The notes beneath the pieces are model-generated. The model made no database searches. It worked only from the letters and a program-made list of their open reading frames with translations, and was not told where the DNA came from. The position numbers and the translations under genes are program-made. From the NCBI RefSeq assembly GCF_027579695.1, contig NC_083571.1:88276888-88340887 (forward strand): a stretch of 64,000 bases of DNA, given 5' to 3'. Positions 10,502 through 22,052 of the stretch are shown piece after piece; position 1 is the first letter of the stretch; each line of letters opens with the position of its first letter. The DNA is from Neoarius graeffei. Its lineage: Eukaryota; Chordata; Actinopteri; Siluriformes; Ariidae.

Positions 10502-10544
10502 GAAGATTCCACAATAAGCAGGTTAATTGCTATCATGATTGGGT

Positions 10545-10850
10545 ATAAAAGGAGCATGTTCCAGAGGCTCAGTTTTTGCAAGCAAAGATGGGTTGCAGAT
10601 CATGCCTTTGTGGCAAAATTTGTGAGAGGACTGTTAGTCAATTCAAAAATAACATTTCTCAATTCAATATTTTAGATCTTTCAATATCTACAGTACATAA
10701 TACTGTGAAAAGATTCAGGGAATTCTGAGACATCTCAGTGTGTAAAGGGCAAGGTTGGAAATCACTGCTGAATATGCATGACATTTGAGCCCTCAGGTGG
10801 CACTGCCTGAGAAACCGTCATGCTAATGTGACAAATATAGCCACGTGAGC
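10545..10850 (+). pseudogene. Tc1 transposase N-terminal remnant (copy D)
   Basis: The DNA resembles the start of the other Tc1 copies (GGGTATAAAAGGAGCATGTT, then the helix-turn-helix region). It is broken by stops and is cut at 10856 by the hAT-like element; the rest resumes at 13069. Confidence 0.55.
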
Positions 10851-11239
10851 TCAGGACAGACTTGTAGTACTTGATTCCAGGACTCGGACTCAAGTCCGAC
10901 TCACGCCCTAATTTTAAGTGCTCGTGACTTAACTTGGACTTGAGCACTGATGACTTGGACTTGGACTCGTACATTAACTGCATTCAGACTCGTAAATTGG
11001 AGCCGAGGACTCTGATTTTTTCTTTATTTTTGTAACATGCCATAATAATTTGGCGTAAGATATTTATATCTACATTAATTTTTGTATGAATTATGTGTAA
11101 GAGTGTCACACCTGCACGCGTTGGCACGTGCATCAGATACACTCTTGGTCACACTCCGGACAGCGCGCACGCCAAGCAGACTCTCACATGCGTGCCGTAA
11201 ACGGTTTCACAGCAACAGCCACCATCAAATGATGTGGTT

Positions 11240-12902
11240 CAGTGGCGGCTGGTAGTCTTTCAAACAGGGGAGGCTGGTCGGTTACAATATTTCCAGATCT
11301 TAAAAGAAAAAAGAAAAAACACATAAATTTTGCCCGTACTCTTGCCTCTGATCTGGCTGATTGTTGGCAGGGTCACAAACTGTGAAATAACAGGTTCTTT
11401 TGGCCCATTAGCCTACTGTCCAATATACATGATGGTGGTGTTGGGGGGGGGGGTATATTTTAACATTTTAAAATTGTGGCATGTTGTTTAAAAATTGATC
11501 ATTATTGAAAGCAGCTCTTTGTCAGGAACCTCAGCAGTAACAGCAGAGTGTTCTGGAATAGGCACAAGCACTGACCTTGGGGAGCCAAACATAGAGCTGG
11601 GTGCCACACATTTCACTCAATGACACTTTCCCTATATTTTACTTATTTTGACTGAGAAATGTTTTATTGACAATTTTGATAAGCCTTCACTTTTAATCCA
11701 GGTCTGTAGTGTGAAATGTTCTCGGCTGTGTTTTTGTTTAAAAATGTTTTCCAAATTGTAGCTGTGTTTAATTCATATCCGGAAAAATATATATTCCAAT
11801 ATAATATACTCAGCATAAACATTTTAAATAGATTCTATATTTTTGGTCCATCCATGACATAGGTATTACTAAAGTAGCCTATTTACTGTTGTTGATGTGG
11901 GTCACTTGCTGTTAGCCAATTCACTTTCTCGTACCAGGAGAGCTGAAAGGAATGAGCATTATTCCCTACCTTTTTCACCAAGTCAATTTGAGGCGTTGGT
12001 CTACCCTGCTCTTTAATTTTATTTTTTTCCTCGAAAGGAAGACTGGCAAATGGCTTCGCCAAAATTAAATCAGCAATGCTTGGCATCCGTGCACAGCTTT
12101 CTTGCTAGCTGACTAGCCCTCTCAAGTTCAAGTTCAGTCACTCAAATAAACGAAATTTCTGGAACTAAGATAGCAAACTTGACAACACTATATTTACAAT
12201 GAAAATATATACAAACTAAAAAAGCTGGTAGAAACCGTATGTAATGAATGAAATCGAAATGTAAGCTGATCTCTTACAATACACCACAGCACTTGCGAAT
12301 CCGCATGGGACTGAACTGAAAGTCACTGCTGCCTGTCTATATTTGAAACGAGCTGTCAATCAAAGAAAATATCCGGCCGCTTTCACCAATCACCAGTCTC
12401 CTCACGGAAAGCTTTGCCATGTCCCTCCTACTGTGAGGCTCGGAGTCCGTGGGCGGGTGTTTTCGCAGTATTTGTCCAATAACCGTCTTGCATTTTGAGA
12501 TTGAAAAGCGCATAGCTCCCAAATGCCATTGAAGTCCACTGAGGCTGGGAGTCCATGGGACTCCGTGGGCGGGTGTTTTCGCAGTATTTGTCCAATAATC
12601 GTCTTGCATTTGAGATTGAAAAGCGCATAGCTCCCAAATGCCATTGAAGTGCACTGAGGCTGGGCTGCATCGCGTTGTCACGAGGGGGAAAAACTCACGC
12701 GCACATTAGGCGAACTGGGGAAAGTTATAACGGAATGATTTCGCACTGTAGTTGGGTTGAGCACATATATTTCTATGATTCTGGATCTGAAATAGCAATG
12801 TTATAAGGTCGGCTATAACATAAGCCTAGCGCAATTCATCCTACACGATGTTCATTTTTAGAGGAGGCTGAGCCTCCCTCATTGTCTTAGAGCAATCGCC
12901 CG
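11240..12902. mobile_element. Unclassified DNA element nested in the hAT-like copy
   Basis: TGATGTGGTT lies immediately on both sides (11230-11239 and 12903-12912). The uninterrupted site is seen in the 61-kb copy near 61986. It starts CAGTGGCGGCTGGTAG and ends GAGCAATCGCCCG. It contains a tandem duplication of about 110 bp (around 12445-12667) and no intact ORF. It could be hAT-related, but the ends are only weakly complementary. Confidence 0.65.
12445..12667. repeat. Tandem duplication, about 110-bp unit
   Basis: Two adjacent units share GGGCGGGTGTTTTCGCAG, TTTGTCCAATAA and AGCGCATAGCTCCCAAATG. They lie inside the 11240-12902 element. Confidence 0.8.
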
Positions 12903-13068
12903 TGATGTGGTTGTAGTCTTGTTCTCGAACTCAACTCAGATCAACAGTGGACTCGACTCAGACTCAACTCTAAATTTTCTTTAATGACTTGAACTTGACT
13001 CAGACTTGAACACTGGGGACTCGAGACTGGACTCGGACTTGAGGTTTAGTGATTCGACTACAACAGTG

Positions 13069-13805
13069 GCTTGGGAGTACTTCAGAAAACTGCTGTCACT
13101 TAACATAGTCTACTGCTGCATCCAGAAATGCAACTTAAAATTGTATTACACAAGGAGGAAGTCTTTCATCAGTTCTAAGCAGAAACACTGCCGATTTCTC
13201 TGTGCCTGAATTAATCTCAGATGGACCAAAAAAACAGTGGAAACCTGCTGTGAGTCCACATTTCAGCTTGTTTTCAGGAAAACAAGATGTTGAGTTCTCA
13301 GTGCCAAAGATGAACATGACCATCCAGTTTGCTATCAGAGAAAGGTGCAGAAGCCAGCATCTGTGATGGTATGGTGGGCATCAGTGCCCACGGCATGGGT
13401 GAGTAACATGTGTGTGAAGGTAGCAATGGTGGGGAGGCATAATCTGGGATTGTAGAGAGACATATTCATCAAGGTAACATCTCTTCCTGGGAAGTCCATG
13501 CTTATTTGAGCAGGACAACGCCAGGCCTCATTCTGCACGGGCTACAACAGCATGGCTTCGTAGACACAGAGTGCATGTGCTTGATTGGCCTGCTGCCAGG
13601 CCAGATCTGTCTCCTACTGAGAATGTATGGCGCATCATGTAGAGGAGAATCAGATGACGGTGACCATGGACTGTTGAGCAAGAATGTATCAAGAAAGAAT
13701 GGACAAAAATTCCAATTGCAAAACTGCAACAATTAGTATCCACAGATCCCATACAATTAAAAAGTGTGATTAAAAGCAAAGGTGACGCAATACAATGGTA
13801 ATAAT
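13069..13805 (+). pseudogene. Tc1 transposase C-terminal remnant (copy D)
   Basis: It is a degenerate continuation of the Tc1 gene. TTCAGAAAACTGCTGTC, CAGCATCTGTGATGGTATGG and GCAGGACAACGCCAGG echo the matching parts of the other copies. All three frames are broken. Confidence 0.6.
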
Positions 13806-14016
13806 GGTTCCAACTTTTTTTGAGTGTGTTCCAGGCATCAAATTCTAACTTCATTTATATTTATAAAATGCAGTTAAGTTGGTCAGTAAAACTATTGAGA
13901 ATCTTTTTTTTGTACTTTTGTCAGTTACATAAAGGGTCACATGAATTAACAAATCACATATTTTTGTTTTAATTGCATTTTGGAAATATCCCAACTTTTC
14001 TGGAAATGGGGTTGTA

Positions 14017-14425
14017 TACTTTTAGTCATATTCACATGCCAATCCATATACAGTATTCAGTGTCTCACACATACCACACACTGCGCATAAGGCAGCATAT
14101 CTCTGCTGTTTTTTTTAAATGATCATTTTTTACATTTTAAGTCTCTCTTAAATTAACATTTCTTAACTTTTATTAAAGATTAATAAAATCTTCCCAGAAA
14201 ATCACACAAGCATTATAATCAGATGCTGCTTAAAGAACCCCATTTTGACTAGCATCCGCACCCAGCTTCAAAGTAGATGCTGATAGTATGTCCAGCAAAC
14301 CCCAAACCAAATAAATCAGTTAAGATATTATTAAGTTGCTATTGCTGTCAAAACAAGAGATTGCTTACTTTGGCTAAGACATTGATGTTTTAAAAGACAG
14401 ATCCATTATTTATTCACTCACATTC
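14017..14425. other. AT-rich interval with no recognised feature
   Basis: I see no ORF of note and no clear repeat ends between the Tc1 relic and the SINE. Confidence 0.4.
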
Positions 14426-14436
14426 GATGTAGACGT

Positions 14437-14795
14437 CTCATCTCATCTCATTATCTCTAGCCGCTTTATCCTGTCCTACAGGGTCGCAGGCAAGCTGGAG
14501 CCTATCCCAGCTGACTACGGGCAAAAGGCGGGGTACACCCTGGACAAGTCGCCAGGTCATCACAGGGCTGACACATAGACACAGACAACCATTCACACCT
14601 ACGGTCAATTTAGAGTCACCAGTTAACCTAACCTGCATGTCTTTGGACTGTGGGGGAAACCGGAGCACCCGGAGGAAACCCACGCGGACACGGGGAGAAC
14701 ATGCAAACTCCGCACCCTCGCCGGCCATGGGGCTCGAACCCGGACCTTCTTGCTGTGAGGCGACAGCGCTAACCACTACACCACCGTGCCACCCC
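14437..14795 (-). mobile_element. tRNA-derived SINE (copy 4)
   Basis: Reversed copy. The target duplication GATGTAGACGT is perfect at 14426-14436 and 14796-14806. Confidence 0.95.
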
Positions 14796-14823
14796 GATGT
14801 AGACGTGCAGGAGTTAAATAAAG

Positions 14824-15552
14824 TTAAAGCTATACTGCCTTTCAGATTTTTCAAGTTTAGGTCATAAAAAGAATTTTACCTGACACCCGATTATTTTTGT
14901 TTAGTGAGTCGAAAGCCACTGAATTGGAATCACAGACTTCCAATTTTATTAGTTTTTTTTTAATAGAACAATTTATGAATTTAGGGCCACGTGGCTGTAA
15001 ATTCTCCGCTATATTTTCCTGCTTCACCATGACCCAATTCAAGATACTACATCATGCATCACGTGGTGGGCTTTCCCCGTTTGTGCAAGGCATTGTGGAA
15101 TACAAATTTGAAACAGGAGAGAAAAATGGAGGACGTGAGTGTGCGAATGAAATGTGAAAGACTGATTACAGTAACGGAAAGCGAGAAGAAAAGATGTTAT
15201 GTTGCGAAGGAAAGGAAACACAGGACCAAACTAATAAATATCGCCGGTCAGTGAGCACCTCGGAGTGATCAGCTGTTCGTTTAGCGACAGAATGATGTAA
15301 CTGTCAGTGCACGGTCAAGGTAAACCTGCACATGTGCACACTGACTTCCTCTGTTTACTTGACTGCGCGAAGCTAGCAATTTCATACTCATTACTTGTGA
15401 GGGAATCCCCTGAAATTAAATAACTTCCCAGGCACAGAATGGCCTAATATTTTGTGAGATATTACAGAAATGAACATATATCACAGTGACCAAATTTCAG
15501 TGGGGACTAAATGTCACCAATTTTATGAAATCGAAAGGCCGTCTAGCTTTAA
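14824..15552. mobile_element. TTAA-flanked MITE-like element, copy 2 (729 bp)
   Basis: Ends are TTAAAGCTATACTGCCTTTC and the complement of TTAAAGCTAGACGGCCTTTC. It is uninterrupted, so it gives the empty-site structure of the copy at 141-2483. A small frame at 15126-15254 (MEDVSVRMKCERLI ... LINIAGQ) is truncated in copy 1 and may be a captured or ancestral exon. Confidence 0.75.
15126..15254 (+). pseudogene. Small basic ORF inside the TTAA element
   Basis: There are 42 codons after ATG, rich in Lys, Arg and Glu. Copy 1 has lost most of it by deletion. There is no recognisable domain. It could be the first exon of a lost transposase. Confidence 0.25.
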
Positions 15553-16640
15553 CTTCTGTATTTTATAATTTGTTTTTGCAATTTGGTTTCTATTTTTATG
15601 AACTCAAAATGACATTTTTTCAGCAATCTTGGGTATTGTCAGTGTTATTAGTGCTTCTGGGGGCATAATGGAAGGGTTCACATTGAATAATTACAACAAA
15701 GCCTTGTGGTTCAAATCCAAATGTGGATATAGCACTAAACAGACACAGATACAGATACAGAAGACAGTGGCATTGTATTACACTCCTAGTGTATACTAAA
15801 CTAACGCATATGCAGTAGATATGTAGATTAAGTACGGTAGTTAAAGGATTCTGAACTCTTAGGGACACCATATAGCAGCTCTGTAAATATTCTTCCAGCC
15901 CAGACTGATTATTGCTCATGAGGTTAGATCAAATCTAACCCCACGGGAAATAATCCAATATTTACACAAGCACTCTTGACATTTTCAAACCGCTTGGTTA
16001 AAGGTACAAGCCCATACATGGATTTCCTGTTCAACAACCATCAGCACTGACTATTGATATGTTAAATGTCATCTCTATGGTGCAATGTTTTTGTACCAAC
16101 AGATGATAACTCTCAGATTGTTTAGTACTTAAGAGTCAACGTAACTCATTGTATTGCCTCCGTAATCAGACCCCCTGAGCCAGATGTGGGAATCTTACTA
16201 CAAACACTTCAGTGTACATGAATAAACAATGCAAGACAAAGAAAAAAACCAGCATTCAGGATTACAAAAGCACCATCAGTATCCTGTTAAATAAAAAATA
16301 ATAATAAAAAATTACGTAATTGACCTCTCACCAACTTTAGGGTACAGAATGTCCGTACAGAATGAAACAACTGTTTATAGAAATCTGAATACAAACACCA
16401 TATTTCCTGACATCCTGTAGCAAGATCTTAAGGAGAAGAACACAAGCAGTCCTAATGTTTTCCTGTATGTCGCCTGTATGTTCAACCTGATTGAAGGTTG
16501 AAGCACTGTGCTGACTGATATTCAAATCATCACATCCCAGAGGTGCATCACAAACCTTTGCAGGTTTGTAGGTCACTGCATATGCAATGTTCCCATTCTT
16601 CAGGAACCTGAAGTTAGTAGAAACCAAAATGGACTTTTTA
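15553..16640. other. Interval with no confirmed gene
   Basis: Mostly AT-rich. A 96-residue minus-strand frame (16337-16627) reads plausibly (for example FRFLKNGNIAYAVTYKPAK), but I recognise no family and see no flanking exon structure. Confidence 0.35.
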
Positions 16641-16659
16641 GTTAATAGTAAATATTAAT

Positions 16660-18670
16660 CTTATGCCAAACTCAGAAGCTGAAGGAGAACAGCATGAGGG
16701 AGGTCTGGGAAGGTGGGAAGGTGTGAAAACCATCACAGGCCACAATACAAAGACCAGAGTCGTTGAGGGGACAGTGGAGAGGGTGAATGGGTTGAATGAC
16801 TTCTTTAATCGGTTTAACCAGCCCATGTCCCCCCCCACCCTCTCCCTCACTGCAGCCATCTCTCCTTCTTCCCTCAACACACCTCCCCCCAGTCATCACA
16901 GCAGCCCCCTCCTCCCCCACCTCAACACAGACTCCTCTATGCATTACTGCAAACCAGGTCAGAGGTCAACTGAGGAAGCTTCACCCCAGGAAAGCATCAG
17001 GCCTGGACAAGGTGTGTCCACGACTACTGCGCTGCTGAACTGGGTGAACCACTCCAACACATCTTCAACCTCAGCCTGCAGCTGGGGAGAGTGCCAACCC
17101 TCTGGAAGACATCATGTATCATTCCAGTTCCCAAAAAGAATCGGCCCAGCGAGCTGAACGACTTCCGACCAGTGGCACTCACTTCACAGCCGATGAAGAC
17201 GTTGGAGCGGCTCTTCCTCAGCCTCCTCAGACCCCAGGTACAACATGCCCAGGACTGTCTGCAGTTTGCGTACCAGGCAGGTGTTGGTGTGGAAGACGCC
17301 ATCCTCTACCTGCTACACCGAGCCCACTCGCATCTGGATAAGGGAAATGGCACAGTGAGGATCTTCTTCTTGGACTTCTCGAGTGCCTTCAACACCATCC
17401 AGCCCCTATTGCTTCAGGACAAACTGAACAGGATGCGAGTGGACCCCTGCCTGGTCACCTGGATCTCCAGCTACCTCACTGACAGGCCACAGTACGTCAG
17501 GCTGAAGGACATCACGTCTGACACTGTAATTAGCAGCACCGGAGCACCCCAGGGCATGGTGCTGGCCCTCTTCTCTTCACCCTGTACACCGCAGACTTCT
17601 GCTACAATTCAGAGCTGTGTCACATTCAGAAGTTTTCCGATGACACAGCCATCGTTGGGTGTATCAGTGACGACAGAAAGGAGGCGTATAGGAGCCTGGT
17701 GATGGACTTTGCTGTGTGGTACAACAGGAACCATCTGCAGCTCAACACCTCGAAGACCAAGGAGCTGGTCACTGACTTTAGGAGGTCCAGACCAAGGTCA
17801 CGACCAGTTCTGATCGAGGGAGTCGAGGTGGAGGCTGTGGATTCCTACAAGTACCTCGGGCTGTGGCTGGACAGCAAGCTGGACTGAACTTGCAACACCA
17901 ATCACTTATACAGGAAGGGACAGAGCAGGCTATACTTCCTTAGGAGGCTGCGGTCCTTTAACATCTGCAGGAAACTCCTGTGGATGTTCTATCAGTCTGT
18001 GGTCGCCAGTGTCCTGTTTTACACTGTGGTGTGCTGGGGGGGCAGCACATCCAAGAAGGACACATCCAGGCTGGACAAACTGATCAGGCGGGCTGGCTCT
18101 GTGGTCGGCATGAAGCTGGACTCTCTGGTGATGGTGGCAGAGAAGAGGTCTATGGACAAACTATTGAACATCATGGACAATGCCAGTCACCCTCTGCACA
18201 CCGTCATCAGCAACCAGAGGAGCCTGTTCAGTGACAGAATGCTCCTTCCCAAGTGCAGGACGAACAGACTCAAAAGCTCCTTTGTCCTTCACACCATCAG
18301 ACTGTACAACTCCTCTCTGGGGGGGATGGGAGGGGTAACAGGAGGACAGAGGACGGGAAGGAGCAGTAGGCTAGCCTAACAATAAGCAATACCAGACAAT
18401 GTGCAATATAATGTGCAATATTAAGTGCAATATCTTTCCTTCTTCCCCCCCCCACTCACACACACTTACCCTAACCCCACTTTCCCCCCTCCCCTTCCTC
18501 TCTTCCCTATATCTTATTTTTTTATATTTGTATATGCAAATACTTAATTTATTTTAATTTATCTAGAAGTTTTCTCTATTTCTTTTCTCTGTTTATCTGT
18601 AATGATGCTGCTGGAATCTTAATTTCCTTGAGGGAACCCTCCCAAAGGGATCAGTAAAGTTTTGTCTAAT
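16660..18670 (+). mobile_element. CR1/L2/Rex1-type LINE, 5' truncated and defective
   Basis: Reverse transcriptase and C-terminal sequence run left to right, followed by an untranslated tail containing TTCCTTGAGGGAACCCTCCC and a TCTAATC-like end. No endonuclease is present, consistent with 5' truncation. A SINE is inserted in the tail. Confidence 0.85.
16760..18376 (+). pseudogene. CR1/L2/Rex1-type reverse transcriptase
   Basis: The reading shifts frame several times: LNDFFNRFNQP, QVRGQLRKLHPRKASGLDK, VPKKNRPSELNDFRPVALTS, motif A FFLDFSSAFNTI, motif B STGAPQGMVL. After a frameshift near 17570 comes motif C FSDDTAIVG, then NHLQLNTSKTKELVTDFRRS. At 17885 a TGA replaces an expected Trp codon (SKLD, stop). 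The frame then continues through YFLRRLRSFNICRKLL and VCWGGSTSKKD to 18376. The catalytic Asp residues are present, but the protein cannot be made. Confidence 0.85.
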
Positions 18671-19047
18671 CTCATCTCATCTCATTATCTCTAGCCGCTT
18701 TATCCTGTTCTACAGGGTTGCAGGCAAGCTGGAGCCTATCCCAGCTGACTACAGGCGAAAGGCGGGGTACACCCTGGACAAGTCGTCAGGTCATCACAGG
18801 GCTGACACATAGACACAGACAACCATTCACACCCACATTCACACCTACGGTCAATTTAGAGTCACCAGTTAACCTAACCTGCATGTCTTTGGACTGTGGG
18901 GGAAACCGAAGCACCCAGAGGAAACCCACGCGGACACAGGGAGAACATGCAAACTCCGCACAGAAAGGCCCTTGTCGGCCATGGGGCTCAAACCCGGACC
19001 TTCTTGCTGTGAGGCGACAGCGCTAACTACTACACCACCGTGCCGCC
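18671..19047 (-). mobile_element. tRNA-derived SINE (copy 5)
   Basis: Reversed copy at the 3' end of the LINE. Flanks are GTTTTGTCTAAT and GTTTTATCTAAT. Confidence 0.9.
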
Positions 19048-19290
19048 GTTTTATCTAATATAATCTATCTAATCTAAACTCTACGAGTCAGTGTGTTAAC
19101 ATATTATTTTGAATAGTAGCTTGATATTGCAATAAAAAAAAAATCACAACATAACCTTTGGCTATGAATGAAGGTGCTCTCCAGACTCACTTGGGTGAAA
19201 TAAACTGATACGTGGATGAAGAATACAGGAGAAACGATAAGGAAGTGTTGGAGTCAGAGCTAATGTCGATCTATTCTAGACTGAAGACAA
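19048..19290. other. Short unassigned interval
   Basis: No coding or repeat boundary is evident between the SINE and the hAT-like element. Confidence 0.35.
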
Positions 19291-20114
19291 CAGTGTTGTA
19301 GTCGAGTCACTAAACCTCGAGTCCGAGTCCAGTCTCAAGTCTGCAGTGTTCAAGTCCGAGTCAAGTCCAAGTCATTAAAAAAAATTTTGAGTTGAGTCCG
19401 AGTCGAGTCCACTATTGATCTGAGTTGAGTGTGAGAACAAGACTCCAACCATTTGATGGTGGCTGTTTTAGCACTATTAACATTAGTTTGTTCCTGAACA
19501 TGACATATGAGCAGGTGAATGTGCATTCTCTTTGTCAGGGAGTGCGAAGCATTCTGTCAGAGATGGTTGGGAGATGGATGCAAGCGCAGAAGGTGTGTTT
19601 ATTAATACAAGTGAAGACGGTAAACAATCCAGAATGGCAGGCAAAATTGTAAAACAGTGACACAGGCAATAGGTCAAGCGAGGCACAAACAGGCTATCGT
19701 AGACTTGGCAGAATCAAAGATAAGAAACAGGAAATCAGGGATCAGGAACCCAAACAAGGAAATAAGGCTCAGTAATATGTCAGTAATGCAACTCAATACT
19801 TCGCAAAGTAAATATGCTTTCAAAGTTTTTATATAGGTGCGCTGATTGCGCCTTAATCCTGTGCAGGTGCGAGTTATTTACAGTGTGCACGTGAGAGTCC
19901 GCTTGGCGTGCACGCTGTCTGGAGTGCACCAGAGAGTCTATCTGATGCACGCGCCAAGGCATGCAGGTGTGAAACTCTTGCACGAAATTAGTACAAAAAT
20001 TAATGTAGATATAAATATGCCAAATTACTATGGCATGTTACAAAAAATACAGAAAATAAACAAGTCCTCATCTCCAATTTACGAGTCCGAGTCATCAGTG
20101 CTCAAGTCCAAGTA
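19291..20114 (-). mobile_element. hAT-like GACTCG-rich element (copy 2), truncated
   Basis: It begins CAGTGTTGTAGTCGAGTCAC and is reversed relative to the other copies. The far terminus (about 70 bp) is missing, so no target duplication can be paired. It contains the same solo LTR (19533-19974). Confidence 0.75.
19533..19974 (-). mobile_element. Solo LTR carried inside the hAT-like copy 2
   Basis: CTCTT lies on both sides (19528-19532 and 19975-19979), the complement of the AAGAG seen in copies 3 and 4. TATA-box-like and AATAAA-like sites lie inside on the minus strand. Confidence 0.7.
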
Positions 20115-20215
20115 GATAACCACTAATAGTTCTATTCTCTCGCCATTTTTAGAAACATCCTTAACTCTAGAACATATACAATAGAATGCATTCTTACAAG
20201 ATGTCTTAATAGTCC

Positions 20216-20509
20216 ATCCATTATCTATACTGTTTATCCGTCAGGGTCACGGAGAAGCTGAAGCCAATCCCAGCTGACTTCAGATGAGAGGCGGGGCAGG
20301 GTGCAAATCTATCACAGGATAAACAATCAGTCACACTCACTCCAATGGTAGCCAGTTGACAAAATCCACATGTCTTTGGAGGAAACCCATACAGGCATGG
20401 GGAGAACGTGCAAACTCCACACAGAAAGACCCCAGTCGGGCACAAGGTTCAAACCCAGAACTTTCTTGCTGTGAGGCAACAGTGATCACCACTACACCAC
20501 CGTGCCACC
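20216..20509 (-). mobile_element. Old tRNA-derived SINE (copy 6)
   Basis: A diverged reversed copy with an ATCCATTATCTAT-type tail and the head CACTACACCACCGTGCCACC. It is shorter than the young copies. Confidence 0.8.
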
Positions 20510-20584
20510 TTTGGTTTAGAAATGTAATTGTTATTTTCAGTGTGTAACTAGCTACATCATCTACAACATGTAGCTCAAGTTAAT

Positions 20585-20850
20585 ATTTATTTAGTGTTAT
20601 TACCTCTGTCAACTTTGTTGGAGGAGGTTATGTTTTTGCCTCCATTTGTTTGTTTGTTTGTCTGTTCCCAGCATAACTCAAAAAGTAGTCAACGGATTTT
20701 GATAAAATTTTGAGGAAAGCCGAGCCATTGGCCAAGAAACAATTGATTAGATTTTGATGCAGATCTGGATATGTATGTAAACATCATAAACATCTGGATA
20801 TTCTAATATGTAGCTTAGTGTAGTTATGTGCTCTACTGAGGGCCCTTCTA
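20585..20850. repeat. Dispersed repeat-like sequence (GGAGGAGGTTATG type)
   Basis: The sequence contains GTTGGAGGAGGTTATGTTTT, a TTTG run, ATAACTCAAAAAGTAGTCAA and a GATTTTGATGCAGATCTGGA-like stretch. I recall this as a dispersed animal repeat. No ends could be set. Confidence 0.35.
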
Positions 20851-21099
20851 GTTTCACGCATGTTTTAACCAGATGCCTTTATAATGGTATTTAAAAGCAT
20901 TTATCGTGAGCCAGAATGAAATCTGGTTGCTGTACAGCAAGTAATATGCATATTTAATGTATTATACTTGACAACTAACTTGTGTTGTTCCCAGTTTCTT
21001 TTCTTTTTTTCTTTTGCAAATCATGAATTTGTGTAGCATTTTTCATTTCCTTCAAAGACCGGTTTATACTTCTGAGTAGAGTCTATGCCATAATCTGAG

Positions 21100-21470
21100 T
21101 CACATCTCACCAAAAATGTAACTACATGTCAAGGCAATGCAGATCGCAACAACTGTGATGGGTTTGCATGGTAGCATCACATTTCCTCTGACACATTTCC
21201 AGCTGCTCCTTCTTCTCAGGTATTTTTGATTTAAGTTGAACTTGAGTTGACTGAACATTAACCAAATCAAGGAGAGGTTTACTGAGGAAGTCCGTAAACA
21301 CGTACATTTGTACGTCTTCGCACTTTTCTGCATTGGAGTAATTTCAGTACAAGTAACCGTTGTTCAACATTTATTAGCTCCAACTCCAACAAGACGAGCT
21401 CAGTTGCAGTTGCCATTGTTTGAAGTATACGAAGAAACTCAACACAGTGGCATAGAAACCACACTGTCAC
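21100..21470 (-). pseudogene. Possible Harbinger transposase N-terminal remnant
   Basis: Minus-strand frames read TELVLLELELINVEQRLLVL then QCRKVRRRTNVRVYGLPQ, then shift to another frame. An acidic Leu-rich helix followed by an Arg-rich stretch is reminiscent of fish Harbinger-type proteins. The match is weak and no catalytic domain is present. Confidence 0.25.
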
Positions 21471-21691
21471 CTAGTGCTTTGGTAGGCCATTTCCATAGAG
21501 CCTATTTAGAATCAGGGGCGTTGCTAGACATAAAGCTCTACTGGGTCACAGGCCCCCCCCCCCCCCCAATACCTGTATGAAATGTGCTATAGGACATACA
21601 GCTTCACTTAAAAATATATAATTTTGCTGCGTGAACTTGCATGGCGTTACTGTACCTTCTTTCTCCAATTTCATATGCTTGGCTGCATGCA

Positions 21692-22052
21692 GGCGGCACG
21701 GTGGTGTAGTGGTTAGCGCTGTCGCCTCACAGCAAGAAGGTCCGGGTTCGAGCCCTGTGGCCGGCGAGAGCCTTTCTGTGTGGAGTTTGCATGTTCTCCC
21801 CGTGTCCGCGTGGGTTTCCTCCGGGTGCTCCGGTTTCCCCCACAGTCCAAAGACATGCAGGTTAGGTTAACTGGTGACTCTAAATTGACTGTAGGTGTGA
21901 GTGTGAATGGTTGTCTATGTGTCAGCCCTGTGATGACCTGGCGACTTGTCCAGGGTGTACCCCGCCTTTCGCCCGTAGTCAGCTGGGATAGGCTCCAGCT
22001 TGCCTGCGACCCTGTAGAACAGGATAAAGCGGCTAGAGATAATGAGATGAGA
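21692..22052 (+). mobile_element. tRNA-derived SINE (copy 7)
   Basis: Perfect target duplication TGGCTGCATGCA (21680-21691 and 22053-22064). Confidence 0.95.

Larger units (their letters stand above)
10857..13068 (+). mobile_element. hAT-like non-autonomous element, GACTCG-rich (copy 1)
   Basis: The ends are imperfect inverted repeats of CAGACTTGTAGTACT and the complement of CACTGTTGTAGTCGAATC. Subterminal GACTCGGACTTG-type sequence lies on both sides. Flanks GCTCAGGA (10849-10856) and GCTTGGGA (13069-13076) agree at 6 of 8 positions. An LTR fragment (from 11104) and a second element (11240-12902) lie inside. The other copies are at 19291, 45016 and 61283. Confidence 0.75.
8023..14016 (+). 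mobile_element. Tc1-like relic (copy D), heavily interrupted
   Basis: The left end TACAACCCCATTTCC is at 8023 and again at 9626 because of the tandem duplication. The right end is the complementary GGAAATGGGGTTGTA at 14002-14016. Inside are a SINE, a short retroposon (10291-10501) and a large hAT-like insertion (10857-13068). Remaining transposase-derived sequence lies at about 10545-10850 and 13069-13805, and no frame is intact. Confidence 0.8.

Noticed and set aside
16337-16627. 96-residue minus-strand frame as a host pseudogene
   Set aside because: Plausible composition, but I could name no family and found no exon partner.
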